Below are positions 22,101-32,131 of a stretch of DNA of 64,000 bases, piece after piece. Made by a program: the position numbers and the translations under genes. Under the pieces are notes generated by a model. It did no database searches, had not been told where the DNA came from, and saw nothing but the letters and a program-made list of their open reading frames with translations. The stretch spans positions 105,051-169,050 of the forward strand of contig JARBJD010000155.1 in NCBI GenBank assembly GCA_033064195.1, read 5' to 3'. Every line of letters starts with the position of its first letter. Within the stretch, counting starts at the first letter, position 1. Origin of the DNA: Blattamonas nauphoetae. Taxonomy: Eukaryota; Preaxostyla; Oxymonadida.

Positions 22101-25100
22101 ATCAATCTCGTCGTCTCTCTCAGCCAATTGCACTCATTTTCAGCTCTTGTTGACTGGAACGAATCTTCCCTCGTCTGGAACATTTGTGGCGTCATTGTCG
22201 AATGGAGAGACGTTCGATGTGACGTTCACAGGACAAGAAGGAACCTCGAAATGGTTTGAGGGAAATGCGACGTCATCGCTGTATTTCAACACATCTTACA
22301 CAATCGACACTCTGACCTCAGGAGAGGAACACATCGTGCTTGAAAGACGATTGTTCACGACATCAGAAGGACCGACACTGAAAGGGATTGAGGCGACACT
22401 CGGATCAAACCCAGATTTTGTTGACCTGACGCTGGATGTTGAGCGGATTGGAACAGGTGAATGGACATTGGTTGTGGTTGAGCAAGGAAAGACAACGGAG
22501 TTCTTGTTTCCCGTCACATTGTTGTCTTCATCAGAAGGCCACACAAGTGTTCCAGTTTACAAAACGGAAGAGAGTTTGGAATATTCAAAGAAATATAGGG
22601 TGAGAAGGTTGATTTTTGGGACACTCACTGCCTCTATTCCCTCTCTCGTGACTTTCACTGCTCCTCACCGGCCAGCTCGCGTTGAATCTGTTTCTCACTT
22701 CTCTCTGACCAATGACAAAACGCAGGTTGAATTCAAAATGACAGGAATCGACTTCTTCACCCAGAATTTTGTGGTTGTCTTGACTCGAAATGGGAACGAA
22801 ATTGTATCATCTTCGCCAATTGACTTCGTCTCTGAGACAGAAATGACAATTATGTTCCCAGCTGGTCTTGTTGAATCGTCGACCACTCTCGAATATGGAG
22901 CGACATACACACTCAAATCAGTCTCAAACGCGACCAACTCGATCGTTGTGAATCCGTCTCTGTTCATCGTGATTCCCACACCTCCGATTGTTTCATCAAT
23001 CTCGTCGTCTCTCTCAGCCAATTGCACTCATTTTCAGCTCTTGTTGACTGGAACGAATCTTCCCTCGTCTGGAACATTTGTGGCGTCATTGTCGAATGGA
23101 GAGACGTTCGATGTGACGTTCACAGGACAAGAAGGAACCTCGAAATGGTTTGAGGGAAATGCGACGTCATCGCTGTATTTCAACACATCTTACACAATCG
23201 ACACTCTGACCTCAGGAGAGGAACACATCGTGCTTGAAAGACGATTGTTCACGACATCAGAAGGACCGACACTGAAAGGGATTGAGACGACACTCGGATC
23301 AAACCCAGATTTTGTTGACCTGACGCTGGATGTTGAGCGGATTGGAACAGGTGAATGGACGTTGGTTGTGGTTGAGCAAGGAAAGACAACGGAGTTCTTG
23401 TTTCCCGTCACATTGTTGTCTTCATCAGAAGGCCACACAAGTGTTCCAGTTTACAAAACGGAAGAGAGTTTGGAATATTCAAAGAAATATAGGGTGAGAA
23501 GGTTGATTTTTGGGACGCTCACTGCTTCTATTCCCTCTCTCGTGACTTTCACTGCTCCTCACCGGCCAGCTCGCGTTGAATCTGTTTCTCACTTCTCTCT
23601 GACCAATGACAAAACGCAGGTTGAATTCAAAATGACAGGAATCGACTTCTTCACCCAGAATTTTGTGGTTGTCTTGACTCGAAATGGGAACGAAATTGTA
23701 TCATCTTTGCCAATTGACTTCGTCTCTGAGACAGAAATGACAATTATGTTCCCAGCTGGTCTTGTTGAATCGTCAACCACTCTCGAATATGGAGCGACAT
23801 ACACACTCAAATCAATCTCAAACGCGACCAACTCGATCGTTGTGAATCCGTCTCTGTTCATCGTGATTCCCACACCTCCGATTGTTTCATCAATCTCGTC
23901 GTCTCTCTCAGCCAATTGCACTCATTTTCAGCTCTTGTTGACTGGAACGAATCTTCCCTCGTCTGGAACATTTGTGGCGTCATTGTCGAATGGAGAGACG
24001 TTCGATGTGACGTTCACAGAACAAGAAGGAACCTCGAAATGGTTTGAGGGAAATGCGACGTCATCGCTGTATTTCAACACATCTTACACAATCGACACTC
24101 TGACCTCAGGAGAGGAACACATCGTGCTTGAAAGACGATTGTTCACGACATCAGAAGGACCGACACTGAAAGGGATTGAGACGACACTCGGATCAAACCC
24201 AGATTTTGTTGACCTGACGCTGGATGTTGAGCGGATTGGAACAGGTGAATGGACGTTGGTTGTGGTTGAGCAAGGAAAGACAACGGAGTTCTTGTTTCCC
24301 GTCACATTGTTGTCTTCATCAGAAGGCCACACAAGTGTTCCAGTTTACAAAACGGAAGAGAGTTTGGAATATTCAAAGAAATATAGGGTGAGAAGGTTGA
24401 TTTTTGGGACACTCACTGCCTCTATTCCCTCTCTCGTGACTTTCACTGCTCCTCACCGGCCAGCTCGCGTTGAATCTGTTTCTCACTTCTCTCTGACCAA
24501 TGACAAAACGCAGGTTGAATTCAAAATGACAGGAATCGACTTCTTCACCCAGAATTTTGTGGTTGTCTTGACTCGAAATGGGAACGAAATTGTATCATCT
24601 TTGCCAATTGACTTCGTCTCTGAGACAGAAATGACAATTATGTTCCCAGCTGGTCTTGTTGAATCGTCGACCACTCTCGAATATGGAGCGACATACACAC
24701 TCAAATCAATCTCAAACGCGACCAACTCGATCGTTGTGAATCCGTCTCTGTTCATCGTGATTCCCACACCTCCGATTGTTTCATCAATCTCGTCGTCTCT
24801 CTCAGCCAATTGCACTCATTTTCAGCTCTTGTTGACTGGAACGAATCTTCCCTCGTCTGGAACATTTGTGGCGTCATTGTCGAATGGAGAGACGTTCGAT
24901 GTGACGTTCACAGGACAAGAAGGAACCTCGAAATGGTTTGAGGGAAATGCGACGTCATCGCTGTATTTCAACACATCTTACACAATCGACACTCTGACCT
25001 CAGGAGAGGAACACATCGTGCTTGAAAGACGATTGTTCACGACATCAGAAGGACCGACACTGAAAGGGATTGAGACGACACTCGGATCAAACCCAGATTT

Positions 25101-27753
25101 TGTTGACCTGACGCTGGATGTTGAGCGGATTGGAACAGGTGAATGGACGTTGGTTGTGGTTGAGCAAGGAAAGACAACGGAGTTCTTGTTTCCCGTCACA
25201 TTGTTGTCTTCATCAGAAGGCCACACAAGTGTTCCAGTTTACAAAACGGAAGAGAGTTTGGAATATTCAAAGAAATATAGGGTGAGAAGGTTGATTTTTG
25301 GGACACTCACTGCCTCTATTCCCTCTCTCGTGACTTTCACTGCTCCTCACCGGCCAGCTCGCGTTGAATCTGTTTCTCACTTCTCTCTGACCAATGACAA
25401 AACGCAGGTTGAATTCAAAATGACAGGAATCGACTTCTTCACCCAGAATTTTGTGGTTGTCTTGACTCGAAATGGGAACGAAATTGTATCATCTTTGCCA
25501 ATTGACTTCGTCTCTGAGACAGAAATGACAATTATGTTCCCAGCTGGTCTTGTTGAATCGTCGACCACTCTCGAATATGGAGCGACATACACACTCAAAT
25601 CAATCTCAAACGCGACCAACTCGATCGTTGTGAATCCGTCTCTGTTCATCGTGATTCCCACACCTCCGATTGTTTCATCAATCTCGTCGTCTCTCTCAGC
25701 CAATTGCACTCATTTTCAGCTCTTGTTGACTGGAACGAATCTTCCCTCGTCTGGAACATTTGTGGCGTCATTGTCGAATGGAGAGACGTTCGATGTGACG
25801 TTCACAGGACAAGAAGGAACCTCGAAATGGTTTGAGGGAAATGCGACGTCATCGCTGTATTTCAACACATCTTACACAATCGACACTCTGACCTCAGGAG
25901 AGGAACACATCGTGCTTGAAAGACGATTGTTCACGACATCAGAAGGACCGACACTGAAAGGGATTGAGACGACACTCGGATCAAACCCAGATTTTGTTGA
26001 CCTGACGCTGGATGTTGAGCGGATTGGAACAGGTGAATGGACGTTGGTTGTGGTTGAGCAAGGAAAGACAACGGAGTTCTTGTTTCCCGTCACATTGTTG
26101 TCTTCATCAGAAGGCCACACAAGTGTTCCAGTTTACAAAACGGAAGAGAGTTTGGAATATTCGAAGAGATATGAAGTGAGAAGGTTGATTTTGGGGACAC
26201 TCACTGCAGCAATTCCCTCACTCGTCACTTTGACCACCCCACCCGAACCTGCTCGAATCGAATCTGTATCAGCTGTTCAGAATGCTTGGCGCACTCATGT
26301 TGTTGTCACCCTGCGTGGTCGAGCCCTTCCAACTGGTTCGTACTTGATGTCATTTTCAGAACTTCCGTCTGAGACGTTCACAGGCACTCTGAAAGCAGTT
26401 GGAATTGTCGGATTTGAGATCTCACTCAACCACCACACCACACCTCACCTCGACTATCACAAAACATACACTCTCCAAACACTGACTTGCATCGGAGATG
26501 CCATTCATTTGAATTCTGGACTCCAGTTTGATGTGCTTGGGAAAGGATATGTTGTGATTGCTTCTGAATCAGGAAGCGACGACATCAGCACTTGTGGAAC
26601 TGTTCAGAAACCGTGTTCGTCGATCAGTTTTGGATGGGAGAGGGCGATATCTGATGCAGAGGTTGAGGAAGCCATTGTTCGGATTGACAAACAATCGAGA
26701 TTTGGGGATCGATTGGAAGTTGGCAAGAAGAGTCTTGTGATTGGTGGGATGTGGGGAATGAAGGGAGAGATTGTTGTTGAAGAAGGAATCTCAACACCGA
26801 AAGGAAAAGAGGGATTGTTGATGGTGAGTGAGGGAGAAGTGATTCTGTCCGAACTCTCCCTCTCTCTCCCCTCGTTCGCTCACACTCTCACCTCCACCCA
26901 TCCTCTCTTTGTGATTGGTGGGTGGGGAACATGCTCGATCGAACAAGTGACAATCCGCGGAATGGATGGAGAACAGATTGGGATGGGTCTGTGTGGACTG
27001 ATCTCTGGACACGTTTCACTGTCGGATGTTTGCATGAAAGATTGCTCGTTGAGTGATGGAGTGAGTCTGATTTGTGGTTCTGCGCCTTCGAATGAATTGG
27101 AAATGATTCTCTCTGATGTCGTTGTTGAGAACTGCACAGTTGTGAATGCCCCACTTCTCTCGTTCCACTCGATGCACCCTTCGTCTTCATTCTCCCTCGT
27201 CAACTCTCAGTTCGTCTCAACACGATTGATGATGTCCGAGTCTTCTCAAAGTGTGAAGGGTCTCGTGGACATCTCAACATCGCAGACGAAGACTGAGATT
27301 GTGGGATGTGTGTTTGTCGATTGTGGTTATGTTCTCCAAAATTCTGTTTTGTTTGGCAATGCTCTTTTCATCGACATCGGCTCATCTTCCACGAACTTGG
27401 CATCATCTCGCTGGGACGTGTCACTCGCGTCGTGTCTGTTTGTGAACAACAGTGGAGTGGAGAGTGGGGACTCTTCAGGAGGAGTGTGGATCAACTGTGG
27501 AGACCGATTGTGTCGGATTTCGTTCGCTGAGAGCTGGTTCGAGGAGGGTCTGTCATCAACAGCACTTGTTCGAAATGCTCAAGGACGAGTTGTGCTGCTG
27601 GAACAGTCGAAGAAGAAACGAGTTGTGCATGGAGGATCAGCGAGCCGAGCTGCCGTTGTGGTTGAACGAGGCCGACTGATCCCTCAGATCGTCCGAACGA
27701 GCTCAGTTTTCTCGAATTGCCGACTCGTCGTCCGTCCTTCCCCAATCTCGTAG
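19138..27753 (+). CDS. 2871-aa secreted surface protein with beta-helix ends and tandem Ig/IPT-like modules
   Basis: The frame is open from 19069, but the first ATG is at 19138 and begins a good signal peptide (MTILFLQFAIFTCLVSSTA). Residues about 50-560 form Cys/Ser/Gly-rich beta-helix repeats. From about residue 580 to 2430 the chain becomes repeated beta-sandwich-like modules of about 98 residues, each with a pattern near LTGTNLPSSGTF...YGATYTLKS that resembles IPT/TIG or other Ig-like folds. Five units of 298 residues (three modules each) are almost identical. The last 400 residues return to beta-helix repeats. There is no C-terminal membrane span or kinase, unlike the gene at 6256, so the product is probably secreted or held non-covalently. 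The frame is intact over 8.6 kb and ends in TAG. The family role is unknown; adhesion or surface coat is an inference. Confidence 0.9.
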   Translation: MTILFLQFAIFTCLVSSTASIPIDNATVFNIDVLLKINETEWNLSKVALLDTFYHAEEYLIDSRDVSLWGGKTTILHSSSVRQRQNSSQKARREFDAHNNSISAIFLLSNSSIFVSDMTFDCGWEGICVSKISSSVLTLTSCTIVSNSETSPFVLFATSGRDETSICLVNSSHKSSSPTTLLPLGMYSLLSPPHSDHSHRGSTHPLHSIRSFFLSLSDCTLLRGTGPLLDFSSLPNDSGDVRMTRIGVETSLVAGNFRNVTSSPSQTVIPSSLFSQKIIGTSVTRSTNHLTGTTSLDMNDGGDLLCLNSSFAQCDSSLEPSDGPNSSLQHVSSSDTQFYFDSSTTASEIIFTRCTFLSMKASSQGSAIYHYLAPSSLSISECSFAHIRSTSDYGGAVSFYHSSSTKYPFTLTSSSFVNCSASDFGGSLYVRYSTAASVSESFFKDSTGRSSAADGGAISIQSVTSIVLFNSVFQNCSAGTSSFGGGGFSFRSCSGLTMDSLQFRECKGYYGKDIWSSGGYSSDLTSNVTNCDSTSGSPTWYFSVNKTSDDSLVPQTTTTRTLQSIQTNLEADGVSATLLATVSDAVKGTMLVLVDNTNSHDQATDNSAPAIQRLLSFQFPSLSTTSSLTLTFGDWETLQLGETYSVIGSSIIGTNLSSNYLTLVTPNPSRLMGVVCRNGTGLDHAWLSLVGRNVIAGTFVCEIVGIDDFVLSVSFNGSTEAGSQNMFSTEVGISLFGEGSKFSFNTQYEVNLVTMEGSSEPILLDPSRLFFTTPDPPRLTNVGEVRFTDHSKSSIEVDLIVGGLPASTYTLMVSSASGTEISLPVKRSTSSNAKATAVVYSLTGNEVDLTFGETYTIVSLSNSAATEIFIVSHTITTPVEPPRVEAVSQFSLTNDKTQVEFKMTGIDFFTQNFVVVLTRNGNEIVSSSPIDFVSETEMTIMFPAGLVESSTTLEYGATYTLKSISNATDSFAVNPSLFIVIPTPPIVSSISSSLSANCTHFQLLLTGTNLPSSGTFVASLSNGETFDVTFTGQEGTSKWFEGNATSSLYFNTSYTIDTLTSGEEHIVLERRLFTTSEGPTLKGIEATLGSNPDFVDLTLDVERIGTGEWTLVVVEQGKTTEFLFPVTLLSSSEGHTSVPVYKTEESLEYSKKYRVRRLIFGTLTASIPSLVTFTAPHRPARVESVSHFSLTNDKTQVEFKMTGIDFFTQNFVVVLTRNGNEIVSSSPIDFVSETEMTIMFPAGLVESSTTLEYGATYTLKSVSNATNSIVVNPSLFIVIPTPPIVSSISSSLSANCTHFQLLLTGTNLPSSGTFVASLSNGETFDVTFTGQEGTSKWFEGNATSSLYFNTSYTIDTLTSGEEHIVLERRLFTTSEGPTLKGIETTLGSNPDFVDLTLDVERIGTGEWTLVVVEQGKTTEFLFPVTLLSSSEGHTSVPVYKTEESLEYSKKYRVRRLIFGTLTASIPSLVTFTAPHRPARVESVSHFSLTNDKTQVEFKMTGIDFFTQNFVVVLTRNGNEIVSSLPIDFVSETEMTIMFPAGLVESSTTLEYGATYTLKSISNATNSIVVNPSLFIVIPTPPIVSSISSSLSANCTHFQLLLTGTNLPSSGTFVASLSNGETFDVTFTEQEGTSKWFEGNATSSLYFNTSYTIDTLTSGEEHIVLERRLFTTSEGPTLKGIETTLGSNPDFVDLTLDVERIGTGEWTLVVVEQGKTTEFLFPVTLLSSSEGHTSVPVYKTEESLEYSKKYRVRRLIFGTLTASIPSLVTFTAPHRPARVESVSHFSLTNDKTQVEFKMTGIDFFTQNFVVVLTRNGNEIVSSLPIDFVSETEMTIMFPAGLVESSTTLEYGATYTLKSISNATNSIVVNPSLFIVIPTPPIVSSISSSLSANCTHFQLLLTGTNLPSSGTFVASLSNGETFDVTFTGQEGTSKWFEGNATSSLYFNTSYTIDTLTSGEEHIVLERRLFTTSEGPTLKGIETTLGSNPDFVDLTLDVERIGTGEWTLVVVEQGKTTEFLFPVTLLSSSEGHTSVPVYKTEESLEYSKKYRVRRLIFGTLTASIPSLVTFTAPHRPARVESVSHFSLTNDKTQVEFKMTGIDFFTQNFVVVLTRNGNEIVSSLPIDFVSETEMTIMFPAGLVESSTTLEYGATYTLKSISNATNSIVVNPSLFIVIPTPPIVSSISSSLSANCTHFQLLLTGTNLPSSGTFVASLSNGETFDVTFTGQEGTSKWFEGNATSSLYFNTSYTIDTLTSGEEHIVLERRLFTTSEGPTLKGIETTLGSNPDFVDLTLDVERIGTGEWTLVVVEQGKTTEFLFPVTLLSSSEGHTSVPVYKTEESLEYSKRYEVRRLILGTLTAAIPSLVTLTTPPEPARIESVSAVQNAWRTHVVVTLRGRALPTGSYLMSFSELPSETFTGTLKAVGIVGFEISLNHHTTPHLDYHKTYTLQTLTCIGDAIHLNSGLQFDVLGKGYVVIASESGSDDISTCGTVQKPCSSISFGWERAISDAEVEEAIVRIDKQSRFGDRLEVGKKSLVIGGMWGMKGEIVVEEGISTPKGKEGLLMVSEGEVILSELSLSLPSFAHTLTSTHPLFVIGGWGTCSIEQVTIRGMDGEQIGMGLCGLISGHVSLSDVCMKDCSLSDGVSLICGSAPSNELEMILSDVVVENCTVVNAPLLSFHSMHPSSSFSLVNSQFVSTRLMMSESSQSVKGLVDISTSQTKTEIVGCVFVDCGYVLQNSVLFGNALFIDIGSSSTNLASSRWDVSLASCLFVNNSGVESGDSSGGVWINCGDRLCRISFAESWFEEGLSSTALVRNAQGRVVLLEQSKKKRVVHGGSASRAAVVVERGRLIPQIVRTSSVFSNCRLVVRPSPIS
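21787..26256 (+). repeat. Five tandem 894-bp coding repeats
   Basis: The phrase starting GTTGAA recurs at 21787, 22681, 23575, 24469 and 25363, giving an exact 894-bp (298-codon) period. The copies differ by only a few substitutions, for example Ser to Leu in one SSxPIDF phrase in copies 3-5, Ile to Val in copy 2, and Gly to Glu in copy 3. The outer edges of the first and last copies diverge from the core. Near identity points to recent amplification or continuing gene conversion. Confidence 0.95.
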
Positions 27754-28730
27754 TTGCCTTGCCACACTCTCAATCTGATACTCTCTGACAGCTGTAGCAT
27801 GGATCTCGTCCCCTTCTCTCACTTGCGATGGTCTTTCGTGCGGTTCTCTGAGTACATACGACGCTCTGTTTCTGTTCCGTCTCACCATACTTATTCATTT
27901 TGCTGAGCAGTCAAGCTTCTCGACTCACTTCTCCTCTTTTCAAGACATTCGGAGATTCACTCCTCCCAAGATGGCGCTCCACTCCTCCCCATTCATTCTG
28001 AGAAGGTCGCCTCTGTCTTCCTTTCGTCTCCATTTCTTTGTGTTGCCCATCGTTTTCTGTTTATCCATGCACTCTTCGTTTCTCGTCTCTGCTTGGAGTT
28101 CTTGCACTGACACTTAGCCAGCTTTCCCCTTTCTCTGTCACAAATATTACCTCCATGTGTCCATCCTGAACATGTCTGCCGAGTCCTTCTCCACGCGACT
28201 CTTCGCAGATCTTGGCGCTCTCTTGATTCTTCAATCAACGCCGTCTTCTTTACTTTATTCAACTCTCGAGTTTGAGTTTCGTTGTTTGGAGAGCGTTGAG
28301 ATTTCCCTTGGTCAGATGTTTTCCCATCGTTCTATGTTGGGGAGAAACCGCCACTGATGTTCGATCGATGCGATTCTGGAGATATATTCGCTTTTGTGAG
28401 AGTTCAAACACTTATTTTCTGTCAATTATCTCTTTGTTTTGAATAGATAACAATAGATGTTCACTGGGATCTGAACTTGTTTAGGAAAAGCTCTGTGTTG
28501 TCCTGTTGAAGACTTTGGATGCGCAAAGATGTGAAATTCATGACATTGGATAAACAACTTCATCAACATCATATCTGCAGGCGATCACATTCATTGTGGA
28601 GTCTTCTGTGGCGAGCAATATGACGGAAACGATTTCATTCATTGTGAAGTGAGATCCACAGCTAGTGCGGCCTTTCTGGACACAACCACACACCGAACAA
28701 GCCACAGAGGAATCAAAAAAGAACCAAAAA
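27754..28730. other. Intergenic stretch, no supported gene
   Basis: This lies between the surface gene and the convergent PHO88-like gene. Only short frames occur on both strands, and I see no repeat or RNA gene. Confidence 0.5.
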
Positions 28731-29446
28731 TTAATCTTGATGAGCAACCGTTCGGGATCGTTTTGGTGCTCTCGATGAACTCTGCGGTGCGGAAGGAGGA
28801 GGTTGGGCCTGCTCCTGCTGTTGCCTAAGCACTTCTTCCTGCATTTTCAGGGCAGATTCACTGAATTCTTTCATTTTTTTGGTCAAGAAATCGGGTTCGA
28901 AGGGTCTTGGCTTTTTGATCCCGAAGAAGTATTCTTGAACCATGTTGCTCGTAAAGAAGCTGAAGACAGTCATCACCACTGATACTCCGATCTGAGCGGC
29001 ATTTTTTCCAAAATAATACATGATGAGTGGGAGAATCATTCCCGTCAATTGAGAGGTCCAGAGTTGCCGCGCTTGAACTGTATCGTATTCTCGGAGAGAC
29101 ACAAATTGTGGTTCTGGAGATGTTGGACCTGCAAGGCCGAGTTGTTGTGCCATTCCAAACTGCTGAGCCATTCTGAGAGTGGTGAATGATGAACGGAATT
29201 GGAGGAAAGAAACTGTTGCATCATCGCGTTTTGAGCTGGCGCCTCGATTTTGATATTCTTGTTGGTATCATCTTTCTTTTCTGCCATTTTTTCGATGATA
29301 TAGTAGAGACCAGTGAAGAAAAGTTTGATCGCGACGAACGTGGCAAGGTACAATTCCTGGCGGTAACCGACTTCTAAATCGACATAAGGATATCCTGTCT
29401 TTTTCAAAATTGTTGAGATAGCCAAGCTGGCAACCATTGATCCCAT
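28731..29446 (-). CDS. PHO88/SND3-like ER membrane protein, two exons
   Basis: Exons 29446-29214 and 29172-28731 join across a 41-nt GT-AG intron (29173-29213) to give 224 residues. The start is the first ATG of the open frame; the frame itself begins with a TTG upstream. Two hydrophobic segments (about residues 32-50 and 110-140) are separated by a hydrophilic linker. The second half carries REYD followed by a long hydrophobic stretch and a FFGIKKPRPFEP-like motif, matching the layout of yeast Pho88/Snd3, which acts in SRP-independent targeting to the ER. A Met/Gln-rich insert and a Gln/Pro/Ser/Arg-rich tail make it longer than the yeast protein (188 residues). It is divergent from the kinase gene at 29772, with about 325 bp between the starts. 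Confidence 0.75.
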
Positions 29447-29771
29447 CTCTGTCGGGGGCAAATCTGCTTAAAAGGGTCGATCCAATTTCGATCATCAATG
29501 TTGAACTTTTCAGACACCAAATCCCTTCATGACCACCAAAAACCCACATTCGTCTCAGTTACTTCACAGTCTTGTGGCCAGAGCTTGGTCTGAGATGTCT
29601 GTTCAATCTGCTTTTCTGTAACCGGGAGAGAGGAATCAAATTCCTGAGAGACTACATGTATCTGACATTGGCCGCGACATAATGAGTGGAAAAGAAAACC
29701 ATTTCCCTTATTAGGCGAGCTTTCTATTCACAGCTGATGATCCTTTTTGATTCTGGGCGTGATCGTTCACA

Positions 29772-31715
29772 ATGTCGGCCTCAGGGGGCAGAGAGTACCC
29801 AGCTGATGAAACGGGCTATCAGATAGTCTGTCAGATCGGTCGCGGTTCATCAGCACTCGTTTACAAAGCAATATGCATCCCTTTCAACCAGCCGGTCGCA
29901 ATCAAAATTCTCGATCTTGAAAAAGTAAAAGGATCGTTTGATACCATTCTCGTATGTTTTCCTTTATTTTTCACTCAGTCCATTTCTATATTACTTTTTA
30001 TCTGCAGAAAGAGGTCAGAATGTTGATGCTGTCTGAGCACGACAATGTCGCCCAAGTTTATATTTCATTCGTTCACAACAGCTCCCTTTGGGTGGTACAA
30101 CCATTATTTGAAGGTTTCTTCTTTCGGATCTTTGAAATAACTCTTCTTCATTTCTCCAGGATCGTGTCTAGACATGATCAAATCACACTTCAGGTACGGA
30201 CTAGATGAGTACTCCATTGCCACAATCCTCAAAGGCATATTATCCGCCTTGGACTACATTCACAACCAGGGGCAGATTCATCGAGATGTCAAAGCTGCCA
30301 ATCTGCTACTCGACGCAAAGGGAAATGTTTACCTTGGAGATTTTGGTGTTAGTGGGTATTTAATCGAAAATGGAATGCGGAGAGAAAGCAGAAACACGTT
30401 TGTTGGAACGCCGTGCTGGATGGCACCTGAAGTCATTGACCAGAATCATGGATATGACTATAAAGCCGATATTTGGTCCCTTGGAATCACTGCCATCGAA
30501 TTGGCAAGTGGGTCAGCCCCATATTCAACATTTCCACCAGTCAAAGTTCTGATGATGATCCTCCACAACCCACCTCCAAAACTGGAAGACCCACAACATG
30601 GCCCATCGTTTTCACATCATTTTCACGAGTTTGTGGATGCTTGTTTGCAACGAGATCCAGTTAAGCGGCCGACTGCCCTTCAACTCAGCAAACATCAATT
30701 CATTGTGAAGAAGGCGAAGGACAGTGCATATCTCCAGCGTGAAATCCTCAGCAAGATTCCGCCTATTGATATTCGAGCCAAGCTTGAAAGAGACAAACTG
30801 AATATCTCGATGGAACAGGGGATTCCACAGGGTGCCATCAAACGGACGATTGCTGTGAGTGATGCAAGCGGATCCCTTCTGGACGAGCAAGTGAAAAGCG
30901 GAGACATCAACAAAGGTGGTGCTTTGCCCGAAAAGGATGATCTTAAGTGGGATTTTGGTGATGATGATTCGGTTGATGCCAAACGCACAAAATCTCCGGA
31001 TAATCCAATACCTCTCATCAGGCCTTCTCCCCTCACTCAAGTCGAATCGGTATCAGAGCCCACTCAATCTGATGCTCCTCTAAAGAGTATTTCAACGGAG
31101 CCTCTCGAAGCGAGAACTCCAAACCTCTCGTCTGGCGCCTCCCCATCCACTGTGTCCACAAAAACCGGGCCTGTCACACTCGGACGGTTCCAGTTGACTT
31201 CTGTTGAAGGGGCATCAAAAACACCCGTCCCGGTTCAATCGAAAACTGGATCAGCTGTAAACCTCCAGAAAAAGGAACCGCCAAAGGAAGAGCGGAAAGA
31301 GGCGGAAAAACGGAAGGATACTGACACGGAAACAATCCAGAAATTGACAGAACTTGTTGCGTCTCTTATTCAAGCAAAGGACAAAGAAGAACGTCGAAAA
31401 GAACCAACAGACTCAAAACGTCCAACTGCTCCGTTCTTTCATCTTGAACAGGTGGAAAACACTCTCCGGAACTGTCAGGACGATATTCTCACACTTTGGA
31501 AGGAGAATCGCAGGCTTAAGAAACGCCTAGCGAAGTTGGAGAAGAGAGACGAGTCGTCTGATTCTGAAGATGATGCAGCGAGTTTAAAAACGTACGAATG
31601 GACAGTCAAGAAGGAGGAAGAACGACTCAGAAAGAAAAAAGACGAAACAAAGAAAGACCGAACGAGACAAGAACAGGAACGGAAAAGAGATGATTCTGAT
31701 GTGAACCAGGAATAG
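29772..31715 (+). CDS. STE20-family kinase of the OSR1/SPAK/Fray type, three exons
   Basis: Exons 29772-29951, 30008-30113 and 30160-31715 join through GT-AG introns of 56 and 46 nt to give 613 residues. All catalytic marks are present: glycine loop at about 22-30, VAIK lysine 45, helix-C Glu 62, HRD at 136-138, DFG at 156-158 and the activation segment TFVGTPCWMAPE at about 175-186. That last motif and the DIWSLGITAIELA stretch are typical of OSR1/SPAK (Fray) kinases, which in animals act downstream of WNK in ion and volume control. The C-terminal 330 residues are low-complexity, Lys/Glu-rich with a likely coiled coil near the end. I see no clear CCT docking domain, so WNK coupling is uncertain. 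Substrate and role here are unknown. Confidence 0.9.
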
Positions 31716-32131
31716 AAATAGAAACTATGGTTCAATTTATGGGTCTTTCTTTGTCTTATCACTTAGACTGTCTTTTCTGGCGTTATACTTGATTTAAACT
31801 TGCTCGCTTCAATATTCTTCATTTCAAGCCTGGTCTGAATCGCATGGACGGTTTTGGTCATGTTTACCGCAAATCCAGAGAGCAAGTGGAGATTTGCACA
31901 GTTTAGAGTTTGTAAAAGTGTCATGGTTGAGGAAGAAGTCATGATTTGTGAAATGGATAGAAAAGGGTGTCTAATGGTCGGTCACAAAAGCAAATCTCGA
32001 ACAGCGTGAGCTGAGAGACATTGAAACACTAAAGCTCTTTGAAGCAAAGTTTAGAGTCGAATGAAGAGAGAATTTGCTGGAAAAACTGGATTGGTCAAAC
32101 CAAACCGATCAGACACAATTCTGCATCCAGA
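31716..32131. other. Intergenic stretch between convergent genes
   Basis: This gap of about 415 bp separates the kinase gene from the convergent NAD(P)H-hydrate epimerase gene. It is AT-rich and no feature is supported. Confidence 0.5.

Noticed and set aside
21801-26120. Repeated minus-strand open frames of 110 and 82 codons at 894-bp spacing
   Set aside because: They are shadows of the five plus-strand repeats; their spacing and identity follow the coding repeats and they lack any motif of their own.
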